A stretch of DNA of 64,000 nucleotides. Origin: Flammeovirgaceae bacterium SG7u.111 (lineage in GTDB: Bacteria; Bacteroidota; Bacteroidia; Cytophagales; Flammeovirgaceae). Position 1 is the first letter of the stretch, and every line of letters begins with the position of its first letter. The notes beneath the pieces were generated by a model. It did no database searches. It was given only the letters and a program-made list of their open reading frames with translations, and had not been told where the DNA came from. This document shows, piece by piece, positions 1 to 8,288 of the stretch. A program made the position numbers and the translations under genes. The DNA is taken from NCBI GenBank assembly GCA_034044135.1, contig CP139021.1, positions 3,983,635 to 4,047,634 of the forward strand. The letters run 5' to 3'.

Positions 1-2
1 AT

Positions 3-260
3 GAAATACGGTCACAATTACTAAACCTCAAAACGTATATATTACCCTTTCAATTTGGTATCTTAGGGTTTTACGATATTGGAAGAGTGTGGGTAAAAAA
101 TGATCCATCAACAGCAACAGGAAAATCATCTAAATGGCACAAAGGTTATGGTTTAGGAGTTTGGATCGAACCTATGGATGCAGTAGTGCTCTCCGTCGAT
201 TTTTCGAATTCTGAAGAAGAGCATTGGTATCCGTTCCTGAGACTTGGCTTTTTGTTTTAA
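3..260 (+). CDS. C-terminal end of a BamA/TamA-like outer membrane barrel protein (partial)
   Basis: The window opens inside this gene; 85 codons are readable up to the TAA. The visible part has alternating aromatic and polar residues typical of beta-strands (GFYDIGRVWV, then GYGLGVWIEP) and closes on LRLGFLF with a terminal Phe, the usual C-terminal signature recognised by the BAM complex. The spacing of the GRVW strand, a loop, and the final strand resembles the end of the bacterial surface antigen (Omp85-type) domain. It faces the convergent potassium channel gene with only 3 bases between stops. What lies N-terminal, for example POTRA repeats or a metallophosphatase, cannot be seen. Confidence 0.7.
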   Translation, partial: EIRSQLLNLKTYILPFQFGILGFYDIGRVWVKNDPSTATGKSSKWHKGYGLGVWIEPMDAVVLSVDFSNSEEEHWYPFLRLGFLF

Positions 261-263
261 AAA

Positions 264-1082
264 TCAATCATGTACATGCTCCCCTAGCTTTTCACCGCAA
301 TGGGGGCAGTACTTAATTTTTTTAGGAGCTGCATTGTCTTCATCTTCCAGTTCCCTCAGCTCGTCTTTACGCATTTTATCTACAAAAGCCGAACTGAGGA
401 TACCCGTTGGCAAAGCGACAATCCCTATCCCAAGCAAGGCGATAATCCCGCTCATGAGCTTTCCAAAGGGTGTGATGGGATACACATCCCCATAGCCTAC
501 CGTAGTGAGCGTGGCAACCGCCCACCAAAGCGATTCGGGAATATTGGGAAAGGCTTTGGGCTGAGCATCGTGCTCTACATAATACATCAATATAGAGGAA
601 AAAAGGAGCATGATCAACGTTACAAACATCGTAACGCCGAGGTCTTCCTTTTTATCTTTGAACACTTCCAATACCAAATTGAAGGACTTGGAATACCTCT
701 TGAGCTTAAAGATTCGCAACAACCTAAAAAGCCTAAGCGTCCGGAGAAACCGGAGGTCGGCATGAATAATAAGAGGAAGATAAAATGGAAGGATGGCCAA
801 GAAATCTACTAACCCTAAAGGGGAAATTACAAATTTGAAAAGAGACTTTATTTTCTTTCCCTTCGCCCCTTTCACCCAAGCCATGCGCAATCTCACAAGG
901 TACTCGACTGAAAAAACCATGACAGAAAACACGTCAAATGCATTGAAATACATATGATAATCATCGTACCAATCGTCAAACGATTCGAGTACAATCATCG
1001 TAATATTCATTAAAATAAGAAGCGTAATAAACCGCTCCAATCTATATTTAAGGCTTTTATTTATCTCCTTCTTTTTGGGCAT
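264..1082 (-). CDS. Voltage-gated-type potassium channel with C-terminal zinc-ribbon-like tail
   Basis: 272 residues, close to the usual length of bacterial six-helix channels. Hydrophobic segments lie near residues 18-33, 50-64, 84-107 and 148-168. An S4-like helix at 111-129 carries regularly spaced Arg/Lys. The pore helix WWAVATLT leads into the selectivity filter TVGYGD at 194-199, which is diagnostic of K+ channels. The last 15 residues hold CPHC (259-262) and a later HVH (269-271), which could bind a metal; this is inferred from Cys/His spacing only. The channel sits in the inner membrane. The gene stands alone, convergent with the preceding gene. Confidence 0.88.
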   Translation of the reverse strand: MPKKKEINKSLKYRLERFITLLILMNITMIVLESFDDWYDDYHMYFNAFDVFSVMVFSVEYLVRLRMAWVKGAKGKKIKSLFKFVISPLGLVDFLAILPFYLPLIIHADLRFLRTLRLFRLLRIFKLKRYSKSFNLVLEVFKDKKEDLGVTMFVTLIMLLFSSILMYYVEHDAQPKAFPNIPESLWWAVATLTTVGYGDVYPITPFGKLMSGIIALLGIGIVALPTGILSSAFVDKMRKDELRELEDEDNAAPKKIKYCPHCGEKLGEHVHD

Positions 1083-1197
1083 TCTATGGATGATTTTGGC
1101 TTGCTTTTGTAAAATCTTAGTTGCTACTTAAAGCATCTTTAAATTTCATCTATTCTAGTGAAAAACTATTAATTTTCAGGAAACTTTCCATAGTTTA

Positions 1198-2447
1198 AAG
1201 CTACGCCGCGAGCGAGTGGAGCTTCTGGGGCATACCAACTATGCGGTATGGCGCTTGCAAGATTGCATGGCAAAGACACCTGAAAATGCGACGGGATTGA
1301 TGGAAGCGGTGTGGCCAGCAACCATTGCCCGAGTAGCCGAAGAGGTTGCCGATATGCAAGCCGTTGCGGATAAAAATGGGGACAAGATTACCATTGAGCC
1401 TTGGGATTACCGCTTCTATGCAGAGAAAGTACGAAAAGCAAAATACGACCTTGATTCCGATGAGGTGAAGCAATACCTCCAGCTAGACAAACTGACGGAA
1501 GCGATGCTCTGGGTAGCAGGCGAGTTGTTCAACTATACCTTCACACCTGTTCCAGAAGGCTCTGTACCTGTCTTCCATGAAGATGTGAAGGTATGGGAGG
1601 TTACCAACAAAGATTCGGGCGAGAGCATCGGGCTTTGCCGTATGCGAGGCAAGGCAAGCGTTCGGGAGCGTGGGCAACTACCTACCGAAGCCACACTACT
1701 TTCGATGGCAAAACCAACGTACTGGCTTCTAACAACTCTAACTTTGTGAAGCCTGCTCCGGGGGAAGCCCTGCTCGTTTCTTGGGACGATGCCACTACTT
1801 TCTTCCATGAGTTTGGCCATGCGTTACACTTCTTCTCTTCCAATGTAAAATACCCGACCCTCAACGGCGGCGTGAGAGATTACACCGAATTCCAATCTCA
1901 GCTGCTAGAGCGTTGGCTCTCTACCGATGAGGTGATCAACACCTATTTGGTGCATAATGAAACGGGCGAGCCCATGCCTGCCGAATTGGTTGCTAAAATC
2001 AAAAATGCGGCTACGTTCAAGCAAGGATTCTCTACTACAGAATACTTGGCATCGGCGCTGATGGATATGAAACTCCACTTGGCTGACCCTAGCAATATTG
2101 ACATTGATGCATTTGAGCATGAAACACTTGCTGAATTAAACATGCCAAAAGAATTGCCGATGCGCCACCGCACACCGCAATTTGGGCACGTATTCTCTGG
2201 CGAAGGCTATGCAACGGCTTACTACGGCTACATGTGGGCAGATGTGCTCACAGCAGATGCAGCAGAAGCTTTTGCCGAAGCACCGGGCGGTTTTTACGAC
2301 GAGGAAATGGCGGCAAAACTCGTGAAGTATTTGTTCGCCCCAAGGAACTCGATGGATCCGGCTGAAGCGTATCGCCTGTTCAGAGGCCGAGATGCAAAAA
2401 TTGAGGCATTGATGCGAGACAGGGGCTTCCCTGTTCCTGCGGAGTAG
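1198..2447 (+). pseudogene. Decayed M3-family oligopeptidase (Dcp/PrlC type)
   Basis: The reading frame that starts around 1198 (LRRERVELLG, a conserved M3 segment) has no start codon or ribosome site, and the first 250-300 residues of the family are absent. Homology runs in frame 1 to about 1635, then continues in frame 3 from PYARQGKRSGAW to the stop at 2447. Comparison with the usual L-F-Y-x-D-x-x-A-R-x-x-K-R-x-G-A-W order suggests a small out-of-frame deletion near 1630-1645. The metal site HEFGHALH (near 1808-1831) and the C-terminal HVFSGEGYATAYYGY block are intact. Family members are cytoplasmic or periplasmic zinc peptidases that trim oligopeptides; this copy should not make a working enzyme. 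A sequencing error could explain the frameshift but not the missing 5' part. Confidence 0.85.
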
Positions 2448-2463
2448 CAATAGTATTCTTTTT

Positions 2464-2506
2464 AGCACATGGGTAAAGATAGAAAGCCTTTGCCCATGTG
2501 CTTTTT
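2464..2506 (+). terminator. Rho-independent terminator between convergent genes
   Basis: Ten-base arms AGCACATGGG (2464-2473) and CCCATGTGCT (2493-2502) continue inward with AAAG/CTTT and are followed by a T run. It lies between the peptidase remnant and the clpP operon, which converge here, and could serve both. Confidence 0.75.
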
Positions 2507-2530
2507 AAAAAATCGATTTTTAAGAGGCGG

Positions 2531-3178
2531 TCAATTCCCATTCCCATAAAAAGTAAACTCAGGTTCTTTTCCTTCAAATTTGATGAGGTTGGAGGTATCC
2601 CCCAACACTTCATCTACCAAGCCGTATTCTTTTGCTTCAATGGCATTTAAGAACTTATCCCTTCGGAAAAACTCGTCGATTTCGGTGAGAGTATGACCTG
2701 TGTTTTTACCCATGATGTGGGAAAGCTGAGCTTGAAGCCTTTCTTGTTCGTGCGTGGCAATCCGAACATCTTCAGTATACCCTTTCGCACCTCCTCCGGT
2801 AGGATGCTGATGGATGGTCGCTTGTGCCAAGGCATATCGGCGTCCTTTTTCACCAGAAGTGAGCAAGGCTGTCCCCATGCTCCCGCTAAACCCCACTGCA
2901 GTGGAGACTGGGGCGGTAATCATCTGCATGGCATCATAGATTGCCAATCCTGCATATACCGACCCTCCGGGGCAATGGATATACATATCGATTTGCCGCT
3001 TTTGGTCCTGGCTATTTAGATAAAGTAATTGGGCCACTATCAAATTAGCAACTTGGTCGTCAATAGCCGTTCCTAAAAAGATGATGCGCTCTTTTAAGAG
3101 CAAACTGAAAATATCATAAGACCTTTCCCCTCGGCTGGTTTGGTCGATAACCATAGGGATCACTTGCGAGTGTATCAT
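2531..3178 (-). CDS. clpP: ClpP-type serine protease subunit
   Basis: 215 residues from the ATG at 3178, chosen because it lies 4 bases after the stop of the preceding gene and gives the usual ClpP N-terminus; a longer reading to 3256 would overlap that gene. The triad is complete: Ser100 in GSMG, His123 in TIHQHP, Asp174 in RRDKF. The oligomer-forming handle helix region is present (AHEQ-like [10 protein letters not shown]). Around the catalytic Ser the usual Q-A-A-S-M-G is F-S-G-S-M-G, and no clpX is adjacent, so this may be a second, specialised ClpP rather than the housekeeping one. It is the third gene of an operon behind an ECF sigma factor. It degrades unfolded proteins fed by an AAA+ partner in the cytoplasm. 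Confidence 0.88.
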   Translation of the reverse strand: MIHSQVIPMVIDQTSRGERSYDIFSLLLKERIIFLGTAIDDQVANLIVAQLLYLNSQDQKRQIDMYIHCPGGSVYAGLAIYDAMQMITAPVSTAVGFSGSMGTALLTSGEKGRRYALAQATIHQHPTGGGAKGYTEDVRIATHEQERLQAQLSHIMGKNTGHTLTEIDEFFRRDKFLNAIEAKEYGLVDEVLGDTSNLIKFEGKEPEFTFYGNGN

Positions 3179-3182
3179 ATGT

Positions 3183-3452
3183 TTAGTATTTGAAAATGGT
3201 GCGAATACGTTCTTGAAATGTTTTGTGCTTTGTAGCAGTAAACAATCGGTGTTCAACTGCCTTTATCTCTTCTCTTAGCTTTTGCCGACCGTATAATTGT
3301 ACAAGCCTGTAGGTTCTTACTTGCCACTCAACTTTTTCTCTCAATTGGGGATTGAGTAGCAGTTGCACCTCAGTCACAAGCCTTTCCGAAGGATCTCCCT
3401 CTTGCTGTAGCCAATGCTCTATTTGTTGTACCTCAGTCAATGAAGTCTTCAT
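3183..3452 (-). CDS. Small helical protein between ECF sigma and clpP; possible anti-sigma or adaptor
   Basis: 89 residues, highly charged, predicted all-helical, with no Cys pair, no membrane segment and no signal peptide. The start overlaps the last 20 bases of the sigma factor gene and the stop is 4 bases before the clpP start, so all three should be translated together. I do not recognise a family. The N-terminal half ([15 protein letters not shown], then [14 protein letters not shown]) resembles the cytoplasmic part of Bacteroidota anti-sigma proteins, but the membrane anchor usual there is missing. A soluble anti-sigma removed by ClpP would fit the order of genes; that is inference. Confidence 0.7.
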   Translation of the reverse strand: MKTSLTEVQQIEHWLQQEGDPSERLVTEVQLLLNPQLREKVEWQVRTYRLVQLYGRQKLREEIKAVEHRLFTATKHKTFQERIRTIFKY

Positions 3453-3969
3453 AGCTCAATGATTTTTGTTTTACATTATCGCGCACCTTTTCCAGGCATT
3501 TGAATTTTTGTACGGTAGCTGATCGTTCGCTGCTATACCCAAATCGGGTGGCGACATCTTTCATATTTAGCCTTTCATAATAGAAAGACTGCAATAAATC
3601 CATGCATTTTTGCCCCGATTGCCTGAGGAACAAGAGCAACTTTTCTGTCAATGGTTTTGCCTCCTCCTCACCTTCCCATTCTATATTCTCAAGCCCAATT
3701 ATCGCCTTTTTTTTCTCATGGCTTTTTAGCCAAAGGTTCTTTACAATCCCTACTAAATAAGCTTTATCGCTTACTTCAGGCTGAAAAGTGTTGTCCACTC
3801 TCTTTTCATAATATAGAATAAGCGCCTCTTGGAAGAGCTCTTTGGCTTCTTCCAAATCTCCACCCCTTTTATGGAGGTACGAGCAAACCGATGGAAACAC
3901 CTCGGTATACCACTCGGTAAGTTGGTCTTCTCTTGTTGTTGGGGTTTTAGGTTTTTCTACTACAAGCAT
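3433..3969 (-). CDS. ECF-type RNA polymerase sigma factor
   Basis: 178 residues, normal for ECF (group 4) sigma factors. Region 2 is visible in the first 60 residues (YTEVFPSVCSYLH, then DLEEAKELFQEALILYYEK), and region 4 near residues 115-165 (LLQSFYYERLNMKDVA followed by a helix-turn-helix with FGYSSERSATVQ). It directs core polymerase to a specific regulon in the cytoplasm. First gene of a tight operon with the 89-residue protein and clpP. No zinc-finger anti-sigma is present. The upstream 300 bases hold no other gene. Confidence 0.85.
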   Translation of the reverse strand: MLVVEKPKTPTTREDQLTEWYTEVFPSVCSYLHKRGGDLEEAKELFQEALILYYEKRVDNTFQPEVSDKAYLVGIVKNLWLKSHEKKKAIIGLENIEWEGEEEAKPLTEKLLLFLRQSGQKCMDLLQSFYYERLNMKDVATRFGYSSERSATVQKFKCLEKVRDNVKQKSLSYEDFID

Positions 3970-4268
3970 GGCTAAGCTTTTTTACTATATGTCCTTGTTT
4001 TGAAAAAGTATCACCTCAAGATCAGCGTTTTTTTTCAAAGCCACAAGATTCAAGCAAAAAGTAAAACCTGTTATTTCCCTTCATACACCCTTTCACTATA
4101 AAGATACCTTTGTGGGAAACAAAGGATTTCCTATTCCTTCGAAATAGTCTTTTTGAAATATCATGTAAAGGCATTACTTTCGGTAGCATCTTTATTTTCA
4201 ACAAGCGTGACACTTACAAATAGTGTAGGCACGAGCGAGACGCTCGCGCTAGTTAACTATACAATCCC
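3970..4268. repeat. Divergent intergenic region with a small GC-rich hairpin at 4232-4246
   Basis: Between the divergent sigma factor and AraC genes. At 4232-4246 CGAGCG-AGA-CGCTCG forms a perfect 6-bp stem set in AT-rich DNA 22 bases before the AraC start. The surrounding GTAGGCACG...GCGCTAG looks like a dispersed repeat. Nothing else was identified; an open frame of 63 codons on the minus strand has no coding features. Confidence 0.45.
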
Positions 4269-5126
4269 ATGACAAGAGACATCATAGATATCAACGATTT
4301 TACCGTGATGGTGGAAACTGCCAATTCGGAAGTGGAAATAGTTGATTCCTGCTTTTTTGAAGAGCCTGTTATCGGGGTTGCTTTCTATGGTGCCGGCAAT
4401 GTTGATCTCACCGTTAAGTATGATGACAAGCAAAAAGAATTCAAGCACACAAAAGGCTTGGCGTTGTCTTTTTATGCCGATGAAAAGGTGGAGTTTATGC
4501 ACACCGTCTCTGCATCTAAACCACTTGAATGTATCTTAATAGCTACAAGAGCCAACAAGCTGGAAACTTTGCCCAACCTAGAGGGGGAATTGTTTGGGGA
4601 AATGCTTCATCAATTGGTTCATCCTAAAAACCATTTTGTACAAGGACCTAATTTTTTCATGAGCCCTGAGATGCATTCTATCATAGAGCAGTTGTTTCAT
4701 AGTAAGTACGAGGGAAAGGCTAAAATCATGTTTTTTAAGAGTCAAGTAACTTCCTTGCTTGCGCATTTCTTCGGTCAGCTTTCTTTATTTTCAGAAGAAA
4801 CTATTCCTGCCGATGAAAGGGAGAGGCTGCAACAGGCAAAAGAAATCCTTTCCACAAATCTGGAAGCCCCTCCTTCCCTATCGGAGCTTTCCAAGCTAAT
4901 AGGTTTGAACACCTTTAAGCTAAAAAAGAACTTCAAAGAATTATTCGGCGTCCCCGTGTTCAAATACCTGCAAAACGAACGGCTAACAACTGCCTACGAC
5001 CTTATTCGAAACCAAAAAATGACGATTCAAGAAGCTGCCTGGCACGTAGGCTACGATAGCCTAAGCTCTTTTTCCAATGCCTTCGCCAAAAAATTTGGCT
5101 TCCGCCCAAGTGAGATAAAGGGGTGA
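4269..5126 (+). CDS. AraC-family transcriptional regulator
   Basis: 285 residues. The N-terminal two-thirds is a beta-rich sensor region of no recognised ligand; the last 95 residues hold the double helix-turn-helix of the AraC/XylS family: LSELSKLIGLNTFKLKKNFKELFG, then the second motif with IQEAAWHVGYDSLSSFSNAFAKKFG and the closing RPSEI. This end of the protein binds DNA. The gene is alone on its strand, divergent from the sigma operon. Its target is not evident; the nearest downstream genes are separated by repeats. Confidence 0.88.
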   Translation: MTRDIIDINDFTVMVETANSEVEIVDSCFFEEPVIGVAFYGAGNVDLTVKYDDKQKEFKHTKGLALSFYADEKVEFMHTVSASKPLECILIATRANKLETLPNLEGELFGEMLHQLVHPKNHFVQGPNFFMSPEMHSIIEQLFHSKYEGKAKIMFFKSQVTSLLAHFFGQLSLFSEETIPADERERLQQAKEILSTNLEAPPSLSELSKLIGLNTFKLKKNFKELFGVPVFKYLQNERLTTAYDLIRNQKMTIQEAAWHVGYDSLSSFSNAFAKKFGFRPSEIKG

Positions 5127-5520
5127 ATCCTGGTTGCTAGTTGCTAGTTGCTAGTTAATAACGGCTATAATTTAGGCTAAAGCCATTTTGTTTTAACTTT
5201 CAAACGGGGCTTGAAAGCCCCGTCTAGTTAGTTTTTCATCACTAGCAACAAGCTTTAGCCTAAACTATGAGCTAGCTTGTGAAAAGAATAAAGCCTTTAC
5301 AAATCAAATTGTGATATATTCTAATAAAATAGTAGAATAACTCGTAACCTGTAACACGCAACCATCAGCCAAGGATAATACAGTGAAAAAAGGTCTTTTA
5401 AAACCCAAAAAGAATCCCTAAAACTCAGCTAATCCTTTTCGAACAAATCATGCTACTTTTCGGACAAGAGAAACCGTAGCCAAAGCCCCACATTTGTTTC
5501 ATCAATCATTTACAAAAGCG
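5127..5520. repeat. Repeat-rich gap: TTGCTAG triplet and a MITE-like palindromic element (5171-5264)
   Basis: Three direct copies of TTGCTAG occupy 5134-5154. From 5171 a 13-bp inverted repeat (TTTAGGCTAAAGC at 5171-5183, its exact complement at 5252-5264) encloses a nested perfect hairpin, ACGGGGCTT-GA-AAGCCCCGT, at 5204-5223. The left part recurs at 23237-23290, so this is a dispersed family. A Cytophagales-type small mobile repeat is the likeliest reading. No gene is seen in the remaining 250 bases. Confidence 0.7.
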
Positions 5521-5871
5521 ATGAAACAAAAAAGAATCTCCTTTCTGAACTCTATAGTCCTTCTTCTGGGGGCAGCATGTATGTTGGCTTTTCAACTGCA
5601 AAAGCAACCGAAGCTTAGGCAGGAAACCAGCCATTCGGATACCGAACTACTGAAGCAAGCTGCTTTTGAAGTACTACAAGCAAAATGCAATATCTGCCAT
5701 ATAAAGAAGAACCCTCGCAAAGTCTTTTCTAAGGAAAACATGTCTGATTTAGCGCCGAAGATCTACAAGCAAGTCTTTGTAAAAAAGCGCATGCCCAAGG
5801 GCAGGAAAATCCAACTCACCACTGAAGAATATGCCGCTCTTGAAAAGTGGCTTGACGTTCAACTAGAATAA
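5521..5871 (+). CDS. Small exported CxxCH (c-type cytochrome-like) protein
   Basis: 116 residues from the ATG at 5521; the alternative upstream ATG at 5494 only adds nine residues before the charged n-region. Residues 4-25 form a membrane or signal segment, with LLGAAC ending at Cys20 that could be a lipobox. CNICH at 56-60 is a single heme c attachment motif, and the later Met residues (FVKKRMPKGR) lie where the axial Met is often found. The length fits a monoheme domain, probably in the periplasm. No cytochrome oxidase or biogenesis genes are nearby, so the partner is unknown. Confidence 0.7.
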   Translation: MKQKRISFLNSIVLLLGAACMLAFQLQKQPKLRQETSHSDTELLKQAAFEVLQAKCNICHIKKNPRKVFSKENMSDLAPKIYKQVFVKKRMPKGRKIQLTTEEYAALEKWLDVQLE

Positions 5872-6174
5872 GTTTTATAGCAGGCTACAATTGTTGGCTT
5901 ACTCTATTTCACTTGCTGAAAGTTACTGGTTGCTGGTAAAAAAAGGAAATATCCTGCCCAGAAACCGATAACCCTCAATCGCAACGGCGAACCATAAGAA
6001 TCATCCGAAGAACTACAAAACGGATAAAAAATCAGGTCAAAAGCTTTTTGGTTTTAATATCAACTTAGAAATCCACGCTCTATGAGCGTGGTTAATAACC
6101 GCTCTGCGTGGCTAAGCCAGAAAACGGCCCAATGATTATATTCAAGAGTTGTCCCCACAACCGAAGAATATATT
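5872..6174. other. Gap before the IS200-type transposase
   Basis: Holds AGTTACTGGTTGCT at 5921-5934 (a motif repeated near 51.4 kb) and, at 6073-6091, the left-end hairpin of the insertion element. No coding sequence is seen. Confidence 0.5.
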
Positions 6175-6716
6175 ATGAGCCGTTTTCACAAATTGTCACA
6201 TTCGATCTGGTATTGCAAGTACCATATAGTTTGGACACCTAAATATAGGTATAGAATCCTCGAAGGAGCAATAAAAAGGGCAGCAATAGAGCATATAATG
6301 CAGTACGCCGCCCAAAAGAAATGTATTATCGATACGCTGAACGTCCAAAAGGACCATGTTCACTTGATTATCGATATCCCTCCCAAATATTCGGTTTCCG
6401 ATGTGGTGGGGATCTTGAAGGGCCGGACAGCCATACGGTTGTTTTCAAAGTTCAAGAAGCTGAAGCAACGCCCCTATTGGGGCAACCGTTTTTGGGCAAC
6501 AGGCTATTGTGTTGATACGGTAGGGCTTGACCCAGAAAAGATAAGGCTTTACGTGGAGTATCAAGAAGAACAGGAAAAAAAGAACGAGAGCTAAGAATAA
6601 CAAAGTAATAAAATAGATTTATAACCGGGGACAATGAATTCCTTTGCCTCCTTTGGGGGCAAGGGCAGTTTACCCCCTTACAGGGGTTATCACAATTCCC
6701 CGCCCTTTGGGTGGGG
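6073..6716 (+). mobile_element. IS200/IS605-type insertion element, TnpA only (ends approximate)
   Basis: A Y1 transposase gene is bracketed by subterminal hairpins: CCACGCTC-TAT-GAGCGTGG at 6073-6091 on the left and CCCCGCCC-TTT-GGGTGGGG (one G-T pair) at 6698-6716 on the right. Such elements lack terminal inverted repeats and move as single-stranded circles, so the true ends lie a few to some tens of bases beyond these hairpins. No tnpB is present. The right end lies about 30 bases before the start codon of the DUF1772 gene. Confidence 0.7.
6175..6594 (+). CDS. tnpA: IS200/IS605-family transposase TnpA
   Basis: 139 residues, the normal size of the Y1 HUH transposases. The HUH pair is His61 and His63 in DHVHLII; the catalytic Tyr is probably Tyr111 in WATGYCVDTVG, in the usual position after the NRFW block. 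It nicks and rejoins single-stranded ends folded into hairpins, and these are visible on both sides. The frame is intact, so the copy may be active. A REP-associated (RAYT) relative is less likely, given the short length and typical IS200 flanks. Confidence 0.92.
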   Translation: MSRFHKLSHSIWYCKYHIVWTPKYRYRILEGAIKRAAIEHIMQYAAQKKCIIDTLNVQKDHVHLIIDIPPKYSVSDVVGILKGRTAIRLFSKFKKLKQRPYWGNRFWATGYCVDTVGLDPEKIRLYVEYQEEQEKKNES

Positions 6717-6748
6717 ATCTTTTAATCATCAGAAAACAACTTTTAATA

Positions 6749-7249
6749 ATGGGAATCTCTATCAAATCAATCACTCTGTTCAGTGCCGTTTTGTTTACAG
6801 GTCTTTCGGCGGGGCTATTTTATGCTTGGGCTGTCTCTGTTATTCCGGGCACAAAAAAGGTCATAGATATGACGTATTTGGAAACGATGCAGTCGATTAA
6901 CCGAGCAATTTTAAACCCGGCATTTTTCCTTAGTTTCTTTGGAAGCTTATTACTCTTAACAATTAGTAGCATCCAGCAATATCAAACTGGTCTTACTTTT
7001 TGGATCATGCTAGCTGCTACGCTCACTTACTTGGTTGGCACATTTGGGGTCACAGCCTTTGGCAATATCCCCCTCAATAATACATTAGATGCACTTGCAC
7101 TCAACAAGCTAAACATCAATCAGCTTACCGAATTTAGGACTAACTACGAAGTCAAATGGAATAAGCTACACATGATCAGAACCGCTTTTTCGATTCTCTC
7201 ATTTTCACTCTCACTTATAGCGGTATTCTCTCATTCAAAAAATCTTTAA
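6749..7249 (+). CDS. DUF1772 (anthrone-oxygenase-like) membrane protein
   Basis: 166 residues from the ATG at 6749; a longer reading to 6644 would run through the right end of the insertion element and is not credible. Four hydrophobic segments lie near residues 5-27, 48-68, 73-95 and 142-160. The pattern of a first helix with LSAGLFYAWAVSVIPG and the later NIPLNN is typical of the DUF1772 family in the inner membrane. The function in bacteria is unknown. Since the insertion element lies just upstream, its native promoter may be lost or replaced. Confidence 0.75.
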   Translation: MGISIKSITLFSAVLFTGLSAGLFYAWAVSVIPGTKKVIDMTYLETMQSINRAILNPAFFLSFFGSLLLLTISSIQQYQTGLTFWIMLAATLTYLVGTFGVTAFGNIPLNNTLDALALNKLNINQLTEFRTNYEVKWNKLHMIRTAFSILSFSLSLIAVFSHSKNL

Positions 7250-7409
7250 GTAAAGAATTAGAAATAAACAGTCCAAAAAAACGCAGTAGTTTTTGTCCAA
7301 GCCTAGACGCAAAAAACGAGCATAGCCGTAGTTACGTGAGTCTTTTTGCAACGAAGGGTTGGGCAAAAAGAACAAGTTTTTCGGGCTTGGTTATTTCTAA
7401 TTCTTTACT
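7249..7409. repeat. Nested inverted-repeat element of about 160 bp (MITE-like)
   Basis: Perfect 19-bp arms at 7249-7267 and 7391-7409, beginning on the last base of the DUF1772 stop codon. Inside are further complementary pairs: CCAAGCC (7297-7303) with GGCTTGG (7384-7390), and GCAAAAA (7309-7315) with TTTTTGC (7343-7349). It has no coding capacity. It ends 33 bases before the next gene. Confidence 0.7.
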
Positions 7410-7442
7410 AATCATATTCATAACCTATAAAATCTAATAATT

Positions 7443-8282
7443 ATGGAACAATCTATTTTAGTAATTGGTGGAACTGGTAAAACTGGTAGAAAAGTAGTTC
7501 AACGCTTACAAGAACAAGGGCACAACCCTAGAATAGGCTCTCGAAACGCAGCTATTCCTTTCGACTGGCAAGACGCTACTACTTGGCAAACTGCAATGGA
7601 GGGAATAGAAAAGATGTATGTCACCTTCCAGCCCGATTTGGCTGTACCCGGCGCTGTAGAGATAATTACGGCATTGACCGAGCAGGCAAAACAAAGCGGG
7701 GTAAAAAAGATAGTCCTTTTGTCTGGCAAAGGAGAAATTGAAGCAGAGCGCTGCGAGCAAATAGTGATCAACTCGGGAATAGCCTATACTATCACTCGGG
7801 CAAGTTGGTTCAGCCAAAATTTCAGCGAAAGCTTTTTTATAGACCCTATACTCGCTGGGCATGTAGCCTTGCCCAAACCAGAAGCCAAAGTTCCTTATGT
7901 GGATACGGGTGACATTGCAGATGTAGTAGTTGAAGCTTTGCTAAATGAGAAGCACAATGGAAAGCTCTATGAGTTGACAGGACCTAGGTTGTTGACTTTC
8001 CCTGAGGTAGTGAATGAAATAGCTACGGCATCTGGAAGAGAGATTCCCTTCACTCCTATTTCCCTAGAAGCGTTTATAGATGCCCTAAAAAAGGCTGGTG
8101 TTCCTTCAGACTACACCTGGTTGATCAATTACCTCTTTGCCGAAGTATTGGATGCCAAGGGCAATGATATTGTTTCAAACGATATTGAAAAAGTGTTGGG
8201 AAGGAAGGCAAAAGACTTTAGCGAATATGCTCGGGAAACTGCCAAAACGGGCGTGTGGAATACTGTTTTGGAGCACAACTAA
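7443..8282 (+). CDS. NmrA-family NAD(P)-binding protein
   Basis: 279 residues. An N-terminal Rossmann motif GGTGKTG at 9-15 follows a hydrophobic beta-strand, and Arg residues at the end of the second strand suggest NADP(H). The order of segments (VLLSGKGEIEAE, then TRASWFSQNF and YVDTGDIADVV) matches atypical short-chain dehydrogenases of the NmrA/YtfG (quinone oxidoreductase 2-like) group. The catalytic YxxxK of classical members is not obvious, so it may be a redox sensor or reductase. Cytoplasmic. It is followed after 6 bases by a membrane protein gene, probably in one operon. Confidence 0.82.
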   Translation: MEQSILVIGGTGKTGRKVVQRLQEQGHNPRIGSRNAAIPFDWQDATTWQTAMEGIEKMYVTFQPDLAVPGAVEIITALTEQAKQSGVKKIVLLSGKGEIEAERCEQIVINSGIAYTITRASWFSQNFSESFFIDPILAGHVALPKPEAKVPYVDTGDIADVVVEALLNEKHNGKLYELTGPRLLTFPEVVNEIATASGREIPFTPISLEAFIDALKKAGVPSDYTWLINYLFAEVLDAKGNDIVSNDIEKVLGRKAKDFSEYARETAKTGVWNTVLEHN

Positions 8283-8288
8283 ACTACC

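Noticed and set aside
300-812. 170-codon frame antisense to the potassium channel
   Set aside because: Shadow frame; the minus strand has the TVGYGD filter and S4 helix.
4022-4213. 63-codon frame on the minus strand
   Set aside because: No ribosome site, no recognisable feature, in an AT-rich divergent promoter region.
6175-6594. REP-associated (RAYT) transposase serving the 23-kb hairpin array
   Set aside because: Length and flanking hairpins fit a normal IS200 TnpA, and its ends do not match the array hairpins.
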